Below, piece after piece: positions 55,602 to 64,000 of a DNA stretch of 64,000 bases. A program made the position numbers and the translations under genes. Position 1 is the first letter of the stretch. Every line of letters begins with the position of its first letter. Below the pieces are notes generated by a model. The model had not been told where the DNA came from and did not search any database. It was given only the letters and a program-made list of their open reading frames with translations. The stretch is from Cryomorpha sp963741985 (GTDB taxonomy: Bacteria; Bacteroidota; Bacteroidia; Flavobacteriales_D; Cryomorphaceae): contig CAVUKD010000002.1 in assembly GCA_963741985.1 (NCBI GenBank), positions 992,001 through 1,056,000 on the forward strand, in the 5' to 3' direction.

Positions 55602-56627
55602 TCAGTCCTTCGATCCTTTATTCAAAATCTCCATTACCATCTGCTCTTCCGGCTCATATTCTTTGTACTTCTTTTTTGCTACAGCGGAAGGTGAAAAACC
55701 ATGATTCTCCACGCAATATTCAAGCACATCCGGATGGACATAATACTTCCGGCAAACGGAAACCGTATTACCCAAGCGCTTCGAAATCAAATCTACCAGA
55801 ACCGTTTCTTTCTTCCGTCGCGGGTTTTCTTCACAAATTTTGGTAGCTTCTGGCTCATAAGCCACACAGAGTACGGTGCCTCCCCAAGTCCTGAAATCTT
55901 TTGCATAAATATGCTCTTCTTCAGCTACACCTTCATTGATATATTCGTTAAAATCTGCGGAATCGATCGTGTGGTATCCACCGTCTTCCTTATAGCGAAA
56001 AAGCTCGTAGCCCGGCAAATCTGCACATGCCTCCAACATATTTATCAGAAATGAATCGCTGAGCTCCAACATCCGTTGGGATCCCTTTTTTCCGATAAAA
56101 TTAAACTCAGCCGATCCTTTCTCAAATTTCACGTGTTTACGTCGCAGAGTTGTAAGACCGAATGTTTGATTGTGCGAACTGTAATATTGATTCCCAACGC
56201 GGAGCAATAATTCATCCGTAAGGGCTGTGGCCAAAGCAAGCACTTTGGATCGTGGCCAATCGTCTGCTTTAAGATCCTTTTCATACCGCTTTCGCAAAAG
56301 AGGCAGTTGTCGGGCAAATTCAAGCACATGCGAAAACTTGCTGTTATTTGAATAATTCTGCCAATTCTCATGATAGAGATATTGCTTCCGGTTTTTATCG
56401 TCGCGGCCGGTTGCTTGAAGATAGCCATTCGGGTGGGGACAAACCCAAACATCTTCCCAAGCAGGAGGAATGACCAATGCTTTGATACGCCCAATTTCCA
56501 CCTTATCTGAGATCCGCTCTCCGCTAGAATCTATATACATAAAGCCTTTTCCTTTCCGCTTTCGCGAAATGCCTGGCTTCGAATCGGGAAAAAATATGAG
56601 TCCTTTGGGTAGGTCCGTTTCAGTCAT
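55602..56627 (-). CDS. DNA topoisomerase IB (poxvirus/bacterial type)
   Basis: A 341-residue type IB topoisomerase that relaxes both positive and negative supercoils through a 3'-phosphotyrosine. The N-terminal domain has GISRKRKGKGFMYID and LVIPPAWEDVWVCPHPNGYL, then GRDDKNRKQYLYHENW. The catalytic domain has LLLRVGNQYY (Arg), the FGLTTLRRKHV segment, HIYAKDFRTWGGTV and the tyrosine in SVCRKYYVHPDVLEYC. The length matches the short bacterial family. It is convergent with the CDF gene. Confidence 0.95.
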   Translation of the reverse strand: MTETDLPKGLIFFPDSKPGISRKRKGKGFMYIDSSGERISDKVEIGRIKALVIPPAWEDVWVCPHPNGYLQATGRDDKNRKQYLYHENWQNYSNNSKFSHVLEFARQLPLLRKRYEKDLKADDWPRSKVLALATALTDELLLRVGNQYYSSHNQTFGLTTLRRKHVKFEKGSAEFNFIGKKGSQRMLELSDSFLINMLEACADLPGYELFRYKEDGGYHTIDSADFNEYINEGVAEEEHIYAKDFRTWGGTVLCVAYEPEATKICEENPRRKKETVLVDLISKRLGNTVSVCRKYYVHPDVLEYCVENHGFSPSAVAKKKYKEYEPEEQMVMEILNKGSKD

Positions 56628-56962
56628 CGGGAAATTGTGGGTTTTGCGTTTAAAAAACCACGGCCATAGGATTTTTGTTTTAAAAAGGACAAAAAAATTT
56701 GTTCCTGAGCCCGGATTTGACCCATGCCAAATAAATAACCATGGTAGAGAATATTCCTCAAACAGAATTCAATTCCCCAGATTAATCCAAATATTTCTCC
56801 GCAATATATTTAGAAAAACAGACATCCATCCGCGCCGATTAGAATATGTGCCAGCCTGAATATTTGATGATTATTCACAGCAAATAAAGAGAATGACATT
56901 TCACATTCCTCAGGGTGGCATATCGTTTGAGTCCTTCCATTTGAATCTTAAAACAAAATAGA
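56628..56962. other. 335-bp divergent intergenic region (topoisomerase IB / Mn catalase)
   Basis: A near-perfect hairpin (GTGGGTTTT at 56637-56645 / AAAAACCAC at 56653-56661) lies just upstream of the topoisomerase start and could sit in its 5' leader. The rest is AT-rich with no coding frame, tRNA or exact -7 box that I can support. Confidence 0.5.
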
Positions 56963-57724
56963 ATGTACCATCACATAAAAAAACTCATGTACACCGTGCA
57001 TGTTGATAGTCCCGATCCGCGTTTCGGAAATATGTTACTCGAACAATTTGGAGGTGCCAATGGCGAGCTTGCTGCAGCTATGCAGTATTCTGTGCAAGGC
57101 CTAAATTGCGAAGATATGGCAGTAAAAGATATGCTCATGGATATCGGTACTGAAGAACTAAGCCATTTAGAAATTATCGGTACGCTGGCGCGGATGCACC
57201 TACAGCCCACTAAAAAATCACGCGAAGCAGCTGAAGCTGACCCGCTCGTGGCCGTAGCCGGTGGTGGAGGAGTGAACCTTTTTAATTCGCAAGGAAATCC
57301 ATGGACAGCCGACTATCTCAAGATAACCGGAGAACTAGATGTAGATCTTCGCAGCAATATAGCGGCAGAGGCTCGCGCCAAAATAGTTTATGAGCGGCTC
57401 ATCAATTTCTGTGATGACGCGGGTAGCAAAGATGCGCTACAATTTCTGATGACACGTGAAATAACCCACCTGAAAGCATTTATGCAAGCACTGGATAAAG
57501 TGAGCGATGACAAACTGAAAATCGGTAAGATCGCGCCTACTCCTGAGATCGTAAAACAATATTACAATGATTCAACCGGAACAGGTGATAACGGCGAAAA
57601 AGACATGCGCGGCCCATGGAATAAAGGTAAAGACATTGAATATGTGGATGCTCCTGCCAAAATGGAAGCGCAGATTACCCAAGAGGAAGTGGACAAAGAA
57701 ATAAAGAAAGCTACAAGGAGATAG
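56963..57724 (+). CDS. manganese catalase
   Basis: A 253-residue haem-free catalase that splits hydrogen peroxide at a di-manganese centre. The expected ligands are present: Glu35 (GGANGELAAAMQYSVQG), Glu65 and His68 (GTEELSHLEIIG), then Glu and His of the second half (IAAEARAKIVYERL; TREITHLKAFMQAL). These positions agree closely with the Lactobacillus enzyme. The charged C-terminal tail (KGKDIEYVDAPAKMEAQ) is typical. There is no signal peptide, so it is cytosolic. It sits upstream of the phytochrome operon across 218 bp. Confidence 0.95.
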   Translation: MYHHIKKLMYTVHVDSPDPRFGNMLLEQFGGANGELAAAMQYSVQGLNCEDMAVKDMLMDIGTEELSHLEIIGTLARMHLQPTKKSREAAEADPLVAVAGGGGVNLFNSQGNPWTADYLKITGELDVDLRSNIAAEARAKIVYERLINFCDDAGSKDALQFLMTREITHLKAFMQALDKVSDDKLKIGKIAPTPEIVKQYYNDSTGTGDNGEKDMRGPWNKGKDIEYVDAPAKMEAQITQEEVDKEIKKATRR

Positions 57725-57942
57725 ACCAGTTTATTCTCGATTCGAATATCAGAACACCTTGGGCAGGATGTTTTTTATACAGATTAATACGTGAGAATTC
57801 TAATTTATCCAAATTCACTCTCCTAATTTCGAGCGATAAGGTCGAAAAATTGGACTTATTCTCCACTTCCGAAAAAACATTTTTTCCGCATTTGAGTTAA
57901 TCATACATGCCTTCTGGTATAAAATCATTTTAATCCGTTGAC

Positions 57943-60633
57943 GTGAAACTTGATATTGACAAATTAGACTTTACGCATTGCGAAGATGAGCCCATCCACC
58001 AACCAGAGTTAATTCAGAGCTATGGATACCTTTTTGCGCTGGAAAAAAATTCGGGCGAAATACGTATTGTAAGTGAAAATGTGACCGACTTATTAGGAAT
58101 GAGTCGCGAGCTGGTTGGCAAAAACTTTTTCTCGCTGCTGGAAAATGACCGCGATGCCGATTTCCTTAAAGAAAGCTATAACCGCGCAAGCACAAAAAAT
58201 ACCCGGCTGCCGGTATTCATAAACTTCAAGGCTGAACTCATAGAGCCCGAACAGAAGAATGACTTTTACGCAGTAATTTACAACAGCAACGATTTTTTTG
58301 TAGTCGAATTGGAGCCTGCGGCCAAATTTCGCGAAGTATATCCGGCTATTCATCATATGAAGTTGTACGCGACCAGTATTGCTCCGAAATTTAAAACGCT
58401 CAAAAGTCTCGGAGTTATGGCGCAGGAAATGGTCGAAACGATTCGTTATATTACCAACATGGATCGCGTGGTGCTATACAAGTTTAACAGCGACGGGTCC
58501 GGTAAAGTGCTGGCAGAATCGAAAATAGAAGGTATAGATTCATATATGGATTTGCACTATCCAGCCAGCGATATTCCTCCACAAGCGCGCGAATTATATA
58601 AGAAGAACTGGATTCGGCTTATGGCTAATGCCAATGCAGAACCGGCCAGATTGATTCCAACCCCTGCAGAAGGCAACCGACAACCATTGGATATGACCTA
58701 TTCTCTCCTGCGGGATCTCTCTCCGATACACAAACAGTATATTCGAAATCAAGGAGTTTCATCTTCACTCTCCATGTCGCTTGTAACCCATGGAGACTTG
58801 TGGGGCATGATATCCTGCCACAGCAGAGAACCAAGATATATCCCACAAAACGTGCGATTGGAATGCGAAAACTTAAGTCAGCTTTTCAGCTGGCACCTCT
58901 ATGCAAAAGAAGAGGAATTGATCATTGAAAGAACAAAACTTACAGATAAGGCGATCACAAAGATTTTGGATAAAGCAGCGCCTAAAAAATCCATTATCAC
59001 TGTTTTTGAAGAAAATGAAAGTGAAGTTTTGAGCGTGTTGGATGCAGATGGTTTTATTTTCTATACCGAAACCGAGCAAATTAAATTGGGTGTGAATCCA
59101 CACCTCTCTGTAGCAAAAGAAATATATGACCGGCATTTCAAAAATCGGAACGGTGCATTTTACACAGATAAAATCGATGATTACATTACTGAAAAAGGCC
59201 GCCTGAATGGCGTTGGAGGTCTGTTGATGATGTCAATTGGCGGAAGCAACAATAACTTTACAGCTTGGTTTCGAAAAGAAAAGCAACAGCTTCAAAAATG
59301 GTCGGGTATTCCTCAGGAAAAAGCTCCTAATGCAAGTAAAAAGGAGAGACTCACACCGCGATCTTCATTTCAAGTGCACGAAATTAAGATGAATGGTAGG
59401 AGTAAACCTTGGGATTTGCAAGATGTAGATGTAGCAAACCGGTTCAACAAAGTATTTATGTCGTATGCCTTTGAAAAGCAGGAAATACTCCGCAGCGACA
59501 TCAACTATCTTCAATTGCAAAATAAATATGTCAACGAATTTTTGGCTACGCTGGCGCATGAGTTGCGCAATCCATTAGCACCGATCGCTGCTGGTCTCAA
59601 TTTACTCGAACAAGAGGATGACCCGGATTTGCGAACAGAATATATGTCCACCATGACCAGACAGGTGGAGCATATGACCACCATGATCAACGATTTGATG
59701 GATGTGTCACGGATAACCCAAAACAAGGTTAAGCTTGCAAAAGAAAATCTGGATCTCCGCACTGTTCTCGAAGATGCAGTCATTGCCTCCCAACCTTTAC
59801 TCACGAAAAATGATCAAGAGTTGGTGGTAAATCTCCCCGAGGAGCCCATAATTATTTTAGGTGATGCTACCCGATTGAATCAGGTCTTTGTTAATATTCT
59901 AACGAATGCAGCAAAATACACCGAGAAAGGTGGTAAGATAGAACTCTGTGCTACAATGAAGAATCAACTCGCGCGCATATCGATTAAGGACAATGGAGTT
60001 GGGATTGAAAAGGATAAGATTAATGCCATTTTTACCATGTTCACTCAAATGAATACATTGAGCAGTCAGGCAAAAAGCGGGCTGGGAATTGGGCTCACTT
60101 TGGTAAAGCGGTTACTAGAAATGCACGATGCGGAAATTCATGCCTATAGTGATGGCTTAGGTCGGGGCAGCGAGTTTGAAGTTCTAATTCCGCTAATGAA
60201 AAAATATGAATACGAGGTTGAGAGTGGTATTTCCAAAACAGAGGATTCAGTTTCCATCGCTTCGGGAGCAGGAAAAATCTTGGTCATAGATGATAATGAA
60301 GACCTGGCAAAAATGCTGAAAATCATTCTGGAAAAGAAAAATTACCAGGTATCAGTCGCGTACGATGGCGCAAGCGCCCTCCAAATCTTTCAGAAATTCA
60401 ATCCTGATTTTGCGATTATAGATCTTGGTTTGCCCGATATGGATGGATTTGAACTGTGCGAGAAAATGATGAAAATTGAAAACGACCACCCTACCGTCTA
60501 TTTCTCCCATTCCGGACTGGGTAACAAAGAAAAAGTGGATAAATCGTTGCAAACCGGATTTAAAGAACACTTCGTGAAACCGGTGAAGGTAAATGAACTC
60601 ATCGAAGCTATAGCCTCACATTCCCAAAAATAG
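57943..60633 (+). CDS. bacteriophytochrome hybrid histidine kinase
   Basis: An 896-residue red/far-red photoreceptor kinase. The start is GTG 57943. Domain order: PAS (1-115), GAF (about 140-310), PHY (about 320-510), HisKA (about 525-590), HATPase (about 640-755), receiver (about 780-896). Cys13 in FTHCEDEPIHQPELIQSYGY matches the biliverdin-attachment cysteine, and the GAF has PASDIPPQARELY (207-219) and LWGMISCHS with the conserved His. His539 in TLAHELRNPLAPI is the phosphorylated residue. The receiver has VIDDNED, phosphoacceptor Asp827 and Lys879. All key residues are intact. It abuts the haem oxygenase gene. Confidence 0.95.
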   Translation: MKLDIDKLDFTHCEDEPIHQPELIQSYGYLFALEKNSGEIRIVSENVTDLLGMSRELVGKNFFSLLENDRDADFLKESYNRASTKNTRLPVFINFKAELIEPEQKNDFYAVIYNSNDFFVVELEPAAKFREVYPAIHHMKLYATSIAPKFKTLKSLGVMAQEMVETIRYITNMDRVVLYKFNSDGSGKVLAESKIEGIDSYMDLHYPASDIPPQARELYKKNWIRLMANANAEPARLIPTPAEGNRQPLDMTYSLLRDLSPIHKQYIRNQGVSSSLSMSLVTHGDLWGMISCHSREPRYIPQNVRLECENLSQLFSWHLYAKEEELIIERTKLTDKAITKILDKAAPKKSIITVFEENESEVLSVLDADGFIFYTETEQIKLGVNPHLSVAKEIYDRHFKNRNGAFYTDKIDDYITEKGRLNGVGGLLMMSIGGSNNNFTAWFRKEKQQLQKWSGIPQEKAPNASKKERLTPRSSFQVHEIKMNGRSKPWDLQDVDVANRFNKVFMSYAFEKQEILRSDINYLQLQNKYVNEFLATLAHELRNPLAPIAAGLNLLEQEDDPDLRTEYMSTMTRQVEHMTTMINDLMDVSRITQNKVKLAKENLDLRTVLEDAVIASQPLLTKNDQELVVNLPEEPIIILGDATRLNQVFVNILTNAAKYTEKGGKIELCATMKNQLARISIKDNGVGIEKDKINAIFTMFTQMNTLSSQAKSGLGIGLTLVKRLLEMHDAEIHAYSDGLGRGSEFEVLIPLMKKYEYEVESGISKTEDSVSIASGAGKILVIDDNEDLAKMLKIILEKKNYQVSVAYDGASALQIFQKFNPDFAIIDLGLPDMDGFELCEKMMKIENDHPTVYFSHSGLGNKEKVDKSLQTGFKEHFVKPVKVNELIEAIASHSQK

Positions 60634-61242
60634 ATGGAACTCACTAAACCCACATTAGACCTTTTTTTGCGAAAGCATACCTTAACGGTTCATCAGCGCA
60701 CCGAGCAGGCACTCGAGCCACTTCAGCTATTCAACCAACTTACTCTTTCCAATTATGGCACTTTCATCCGGATTCAATTCTTATGGCACGATGCCATGGA
60801 GGCCTTACTGCGGGGTGCAAAGCCTTCCCTGATTTTCGATGGATATGCATATAAACCGAAGGCTGCATTGCTGAAAAAAGATCTTAAATCACTTGGATTG
60901 TCAGATGAGCCGCTGAATTTTCGAAGTTGGAAAAACCCAGCCCTTCCGGGTATATTATATGTCCTGGAAGGCTCAATGCTTGGCGGAACAATCATCGCTA
61001 AGCATCTTGAAGCGCAGGGAATTCCACCCGATTGCCGCAACTATTTTTCATACTGCGCTGAAAACGCTAAAAGTATCTGGCCTTTAACAAGAAAGTACCT
61101 GCAGACCATACAAGATACGGGGTATTTTTTCGATTGCTGCCTCAAAACGAGTATCTCTTCATTTGAAAAAATGATAGAAATAACTGAATCTGAAATCAAA
61201 TCTACAAGTTTGATGGAAGGTCTGAATTCAGAAAGGTGCTAA
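60634..61242 (+). CDS. biliverdin-producing haem oxygenase (BphO-like)
   Basis: A 202-residue haem oxygenase that opens haem to biliverdin, the chromophore of the phytochrome encoded directly upstream. The start ATG follows the kinase stop codon with no gap. The proximal His is His20 (VHQRTEQAL), and the haem-pocket signature YVLEGSMLGGTIIAKHLE is clear. It matches the short BphO type rather than mammalian HO. The pairing strongly implies a working light sensor. Confidence 0.94.
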   Translation: MELTKPTLDLFLRKHTLTVHQRTEQALEPLQLFNQLTLSNYGTFIRIQFLWHDAMEALLRGAKPSLIFDGYAYKPKAALLKKDLKSLGLSDEPLNFRSWKNPALPGILYVLEGSMLGGTIIAKHLEAQGIPPDCRNYFSYCAENAKSIWPLTRKYLQTIQDTGYFFDCCLKTSISSFEKMIEITESEIKSTSLMEGLNSERC

Positions 61243-61266
61243 CGACTGCATTCCTCACCTCTTCCA

Positions 61267-63303
61267 TTATGAAAAATCCATTCCAAACGTCAGGTCAATT
61301 TCGTTTGGGGTACCAATGTCACGTGGTCTTTTGATTGTATAGGGATTAATAAGTTGCTCCGTTAAATTTTTGGGAAGTTCTTCCAGAAAGTATTCGGAAC
61401 AGTAGTCACCTGCATTCGGCCTTTTTACGGTGGTGATGGAATTGGTATCGCGAGAGATGTACAATTCATTCTTGGCTCTTGTAAGTGCCACATACAGTAC
61501 CCGCCGGTCTTCTTCCCGTTTTTCCTCATGATCGATATTCCACGCACTTGGATAGACCTTGGGTGAAACATTAAGCACATAACAAACATCAGCCTCTAAT
61601 CCTTTTGCAGAGTGAACCGTAGAAATGATGACATGATCTTTTATTTCGCTGTCGTTGATTTGCGAGCCTTCCAATACAGGATTTCCATTGAGCTGTTTCG
61701 CATTTTCTAAAATTCCTTCTGAAATCAATTGGCCAATAGACGCGTAATTATCACCGAGAATTTCCAATACCGGAAAGTCAGATTTCCGTTTTTCTTCCCA
61801 GTCTTTGCGGTATTTAAAAGCCAGTGTCTGTTCCATTTTCGAATATGTCTCCTGCAGCGCCCGTTTTACATTTCCCGCATTTTCAATAATGGTACTATAA
61901 ATATCTCCAATGGTCTCGCCCTCCCGGCCCCCAATGACATCTTCGAGATTTTGAGCACATTCCAGCGGATCGTGAAAATCCAATATTTTGGAAATGTACT
62001 TACCGGCTTTTATTTCGCCTATGCCATCCCAAAAAGTCAGAAAACGCATCCATCCGATCTCATCAAAATGATTATTTACCACCCGCAACGCAGATATAAC
62101 GTCTTTAATATGCGCAGCTTCCATAAATTTTCTGCCGCCATAGGATACATACGGTATTTTCTTTTGAATAAAAACCGCCTGAAGCGGCTTGGTATAATAG
62201 GTCGATTTTGAAAGGATGAGATGATCCTTGAAAAACTTATTGTTCTCAGTGAAATTTTCGAGAATGTTTTCAGCGATGAAATTTGCCTCCTCCCATTGAC
62301 TTGCGACATTGATCAGTTTCGGCTTAAGACCCGCCCCGCGGGCCGCCACCAACTGCTTTTTGTAATCCAATGGCGATTTGGAAATAAGCCAGTTGGAGAC
62401 ATCCAGAATTTCTTGTGTGGACCGGTAGTTTTTGTCCAGAATGTGCACTTCCGAATCCGGAACGCGCTCCTTGAATAAATGTACATTCTTAAAATCGGCC
62501 CCTCTGAAGGAATAAATAGACTGGGCATCATCACCGACGCAGTAAAATTTGGCGATTTCCAGGAAGGGTTCCAATAGATGCCACTGCAACGGATTGGTAT
62601 CCTGAAACTCATCAATCAAAAGATGCTCAATTTGGCCGGACAATATTTTCCTTGCCTCAGGATCTTTCTTAAGCCTGTTTGCCACCACCAGTATCAGGTC
62701 ATCGTAATCGAGATAGCGACCTTCGCCTTTTTTGGTTTGGTATGCTTTGAGCAAAACTTCCACTTTCGGGCGAATGATATCGATCTCGTCGGTGGTCTCG
62801 GCGTCGGTCTTTCCTTTGAAAACAATTTCGCGAATGGCGTAGGTAAGATTCTGGCGGATATTGCGTCCGTAGGAGAATATGTCGATTAATTTTTGAGGCT
62901 TTATCCGTGTGCCTTTATATTCCGGAATTTGATCGCCGCATACCATTTTCATTACGCTCAACTGGTCGTCCGGATCAATTACGGTAAAGTTTGCTGCGCC
63001 AAAGAGGTTGGGATATTTCACGATCAACTGATTACACCAAGAATGAAAGGTAGAGCCGTTCAGACTTTGCGCCTCATTGGTTGAAAGGGAGGCTTTTACC
63101 CGCTCTACAATTTCGCTCGCAGATCGTTTTGTAAAAGTTAGTATTTGAATCTTTTCCGGCTGAACGCCGCTTTCAATTAAATATGCTGCACGACCGACAA
63201 TGCACCGTGTTTTACCCGTACCGGCACCAGCCAGAACAAGCAAATGCTTGCCTTCATATTCGACCGCTTTCTTTTGTTTTTCGTTTAAGGTTTGTTGCTC
63301 CAA
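61267..63303 (-). CDS. UvrD/Rep-family ATP-dependent 3'-5' DNA helicase
   Basis: A 678-residue SF1A helicase. It has Walker A AGAGTGKT (residues 25-32), motif Ia TFTKRSASE, Walker B LIDEFQDTN, motif III VGDDAQSIYSFRGA, motif IV LDKNYRST, motif V STVHSAKGLEADVCYVLNV and motif VI RRVLYVALTRAKNELYIS. The start is TTG at 63301-63303, directly before the conserved QQTLNEKQKKAV. The protein is shorter than UvrD and lacks the Tudor-like tail. It converges on the haem oxygenase gene. Confidence 0.95.
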   Translation of the reverse strand: MEQQTLNEKQKKAVEYEGKHLLVLAGAGTGKTRCIVGRAAYLIESGVQPEKIQILTFTKRSASEIVERVKASLSTNEAQSLNGSTFHSWCNQLIVKYPNLFGAANFTVIDPDDQLSVMKMVCGDQIPEYKGTRIKPQKLIDIFSYGRNIRQNLTYAIREIVFKGKTDAETTDEIDIIRPKVEVLLKAYQTKKGEGRYLDYDDLILVVANRLKKDPEARKILSGQIEHLLIDEFQDTNPLQWHLLEPFLEIAKFYCVGDDAQSIYSFRGADFKNVHLFKERVPDSEVHILDKNYRSTQEILDVSNWLISKSPLDYKKQLVAARGAGLKPKLINVASQWEEANFIAENILENFTENNKFFKDHLILSKSTYYTKPLQAVFIQKKIPYVSYGGRKFMEAAHIKDVISALRVVNNHFDEIGWMRFLTFWDGIGEIKAGKYISKILDFHDPLECAQNLEDVIGGREGETIGDIYSTIIENAGNVKRALQETYSKMEQTLAFKYRKDWEEKRKSDFPVLEILGDNYASIGQLISEGILENAKQLNGNPVLEGSQINDSEIKDHVIISTVHSAKGLEADVCYVLNVSPKVYPSAWNIDHEEKREEDRRVLYVALTRAKNELYISRDTNSITTVKRPNAGDYCSEYFLEELPKNLTEQLINPYTIKRPRDIGTPNEIDLTFGMDFS

Positions 63304-63373
63304 AATAACTTTTTAGTAAAGGTATTGAATTGTCTTTAGACCATGAATTTTTTACCGAAAGGGGAAGAAACTG

Positions 63374-63381
63374 TATTTTTG
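63374..63381 (+). promoter_or_regulatory. -7 promoter element TATTTTTG
   Basis: An exact TAnnTTTG match 5 bp before the ATG at 63387, giving an almost leaderless transcript for the GIY-YIG gene. It is divergent from the helicase gene. Confidence 0.5.
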
Positions 63382-63386
63382 CACCG

Positions 63387-64000
63387 ATGAAATTCATCTA
63401 TATCCAGATACTCAAGATCACTAAGAAAATTGAAATCCCCTATAGAATAACCATAGGAAACGGAGCTGGTTCGGTCGCACCCATCTTTTTTTTGGTACGA
63501 CCTGAATTATCCGTTTCCAAAAGAAAATATGAGGAGTATAAGCTGGACAGGATGGAACTTCTCGCGGCGCCTCCGTTTTGTGACAGCGCCGATGAATTGA
63601 TTGAAATCTTTCAGGATGAAACGCTGGTCTTTTCAGAAAGAAAGCAATTTTCCCTTTTAAAATCTCAGTTTAAAACCATCGGCTACAATTTTGAAGCCCG
63701 GCCTAAAATTTTGTGGAATCCACGCAAAAATGGGAGCGCAGAAAGTTTGGAAAGCACTTTTGAAAATACTTTAGGCAAGCATTTGCACAGTGCGCAGTTT
63801 GCTGAACGCTTTGTGGAATATATGCACTCATTGGTCAAGGGTACCTTTCCGGAAACGGAAAAGACAAAACCCGATGCCTCCGAAATTCTACTGCCTGATT
63901 TAAGCAGTTTCAAATCCACCCCGGGTGTTTATTATTTCCTCGATGCATCCGATGAGGTAGTTTATGTCGGCAAAGCCAAAAGTATAAGAAAGCGTCTGGG
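63387..64000 (+). CDS. GIY-YIG domain protein with degenerate exonuclease-like region (cut by right edge)
   Basis: 204 complete codons before the edge. The last 30 or so contain a UvrC-type GIY-YIG start: TPGVYYFLDASDEVVYVGKA followed by KSIRKRLG. The first 150 residues line up loosely with the DEDD exonuclease half of related epsilon-GIY-YIG proteins (VRPE, AAPPFCDSADELIEIFQDET, LVFSERKQFSLLKSQFKTIG, then LHSAQFAERFVEYM). The acidic catalytic motifs are missing, including the usual D-x-E at the N-terminus. It is probably a nuclease that kept only the GIY-YIG activity (inference from weak similarity). The rest of the gene lies outside the window. Confidence 0.78.
   Translation, partial: MKFIYIQILKITKKIEIPYRITIGNGAGSVAPIFFLVRPELSVSKRKYEEYKLDRMELLAAPPFCDSADELIEIFQDETLVFSERKQFSLLKSQFKTIGYNFEARPKILWNPRKNGSAESLESTFENTLGKHLHSAQFAERFVEYMHSLVKGTFPETEKTKPDASEILLPDLSSFKSTPGVYYFLDASDEVVYVGKAKSIRKRL

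Noticed and set aside
56690..56730. tRNA-like 3' fragment upstream of the Mn catalase (GAGCCCGGATTTGACCCATG)
   Set aside because: No acceptor stem, anticodon arm or CCA context; it does not fold as a tRNA by eye, and no integrase is present.

Overview
The window looks like chromosome from a member of the Bacteroidota, most likely Flavobacteriales or a close relative (inference). The signs are several secreted proteins with type IX secretion (T9SS) C-terminal sorting domains, a PorP/SprF-family protein, promoters with the Bacteroidota -7 consensus TAnnTTTG, few Shine-Dalgarno sites, frequent TTG/GTG starts, and the syntenic block pdxJ / CBS / nadK / DUF6089 / uppS / bamA / ompH / ompH / murI. 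I found no rRNA, tRNA, CRISPR array, transposase or phage module.

Layout. (1) 1-7.4 kb: secreted and outer-membrane proteins. These are the start of a large surface protein (minus strand, cut by the window edge), a lamin-tail-domain protein, a TonB-dependent receptor, and a secreted OB-fold/phospholipase-D-type hydrolase. (2) 7.5-18.6 kb: a conserved housekeeping and envelope cluster. It holds an alpha/beta hydrolase and pdxJ (divergent), a CBS protein, an extra BamA/TamA-like protein, nadK, a DUF6089 protein, uppS, bamA, two Skp/OmpH chaperones and murI. (3) 18.8-25.6 kb: an rmlD-rmlB-phosphohexomutase operon, a ChaN/Tiki-type protein and a PSMA-like M28 peptidase. (4) 26.0-43.2 kb: the most striking locus. 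A 16.1-kb gene encodes a 5382-residue secreted repeat protein (IgGFc-binding-like head, 53 repeats of about 88 residues, PKD-like domains, gliding-type C-terminal signal). A PorP/SprF partner follows after 2 bp. (5) 43.2-43.9 kb: a repeat-rich intergenic region with REP-like palindromes, another palindrome and a five-copy 94-bp tandem array that stops 4 bp before the asnS stop codon. (6) 45.7-52.3 kb: a TetR-TolC-adaptor-RND efflux operon. (7) 52.6-61.2 kb: a regulatory and stress neighbourhood with an AraC-type regulator, a DUF892-like protein, a CDF metal transporter, topoisomerase IB, a manganese catalase, and a bacteriophytochrome hybrid kinase directly followed by its biliverdin-producing haem oxygenase. 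(8) 61.3-64 kb: a UvrD-like helicase and, divergent from it, a GIY-YIG protein with a decayed exonuclease-like front half, cut by the right edge.

How the genes work together. The uppS/bamA/ompH/murI block supports envelope building: undecaprenyl carrier, outer-membrane protein insertion and D-glutamate for peptidoglycan. The outer membrane so built carries T9SS cargo, and the giant protein with its SprF-like neighbour resembles the SprB/SprF adhesin-partner arrangement of gliding Bacteroidota. The giant gene has a three-level repeat hierarchy: a 264-bp unit, a 789/792-bp triple unit and a block of about 3.95 kb containing 15 units. Its central repeats are homogenised and its terminal repeats divergent, which points to recent internal expansion. 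The phytochrome/haem oxygenase pair is a self-contained red/far-red light sensor whose output target is not visible here.
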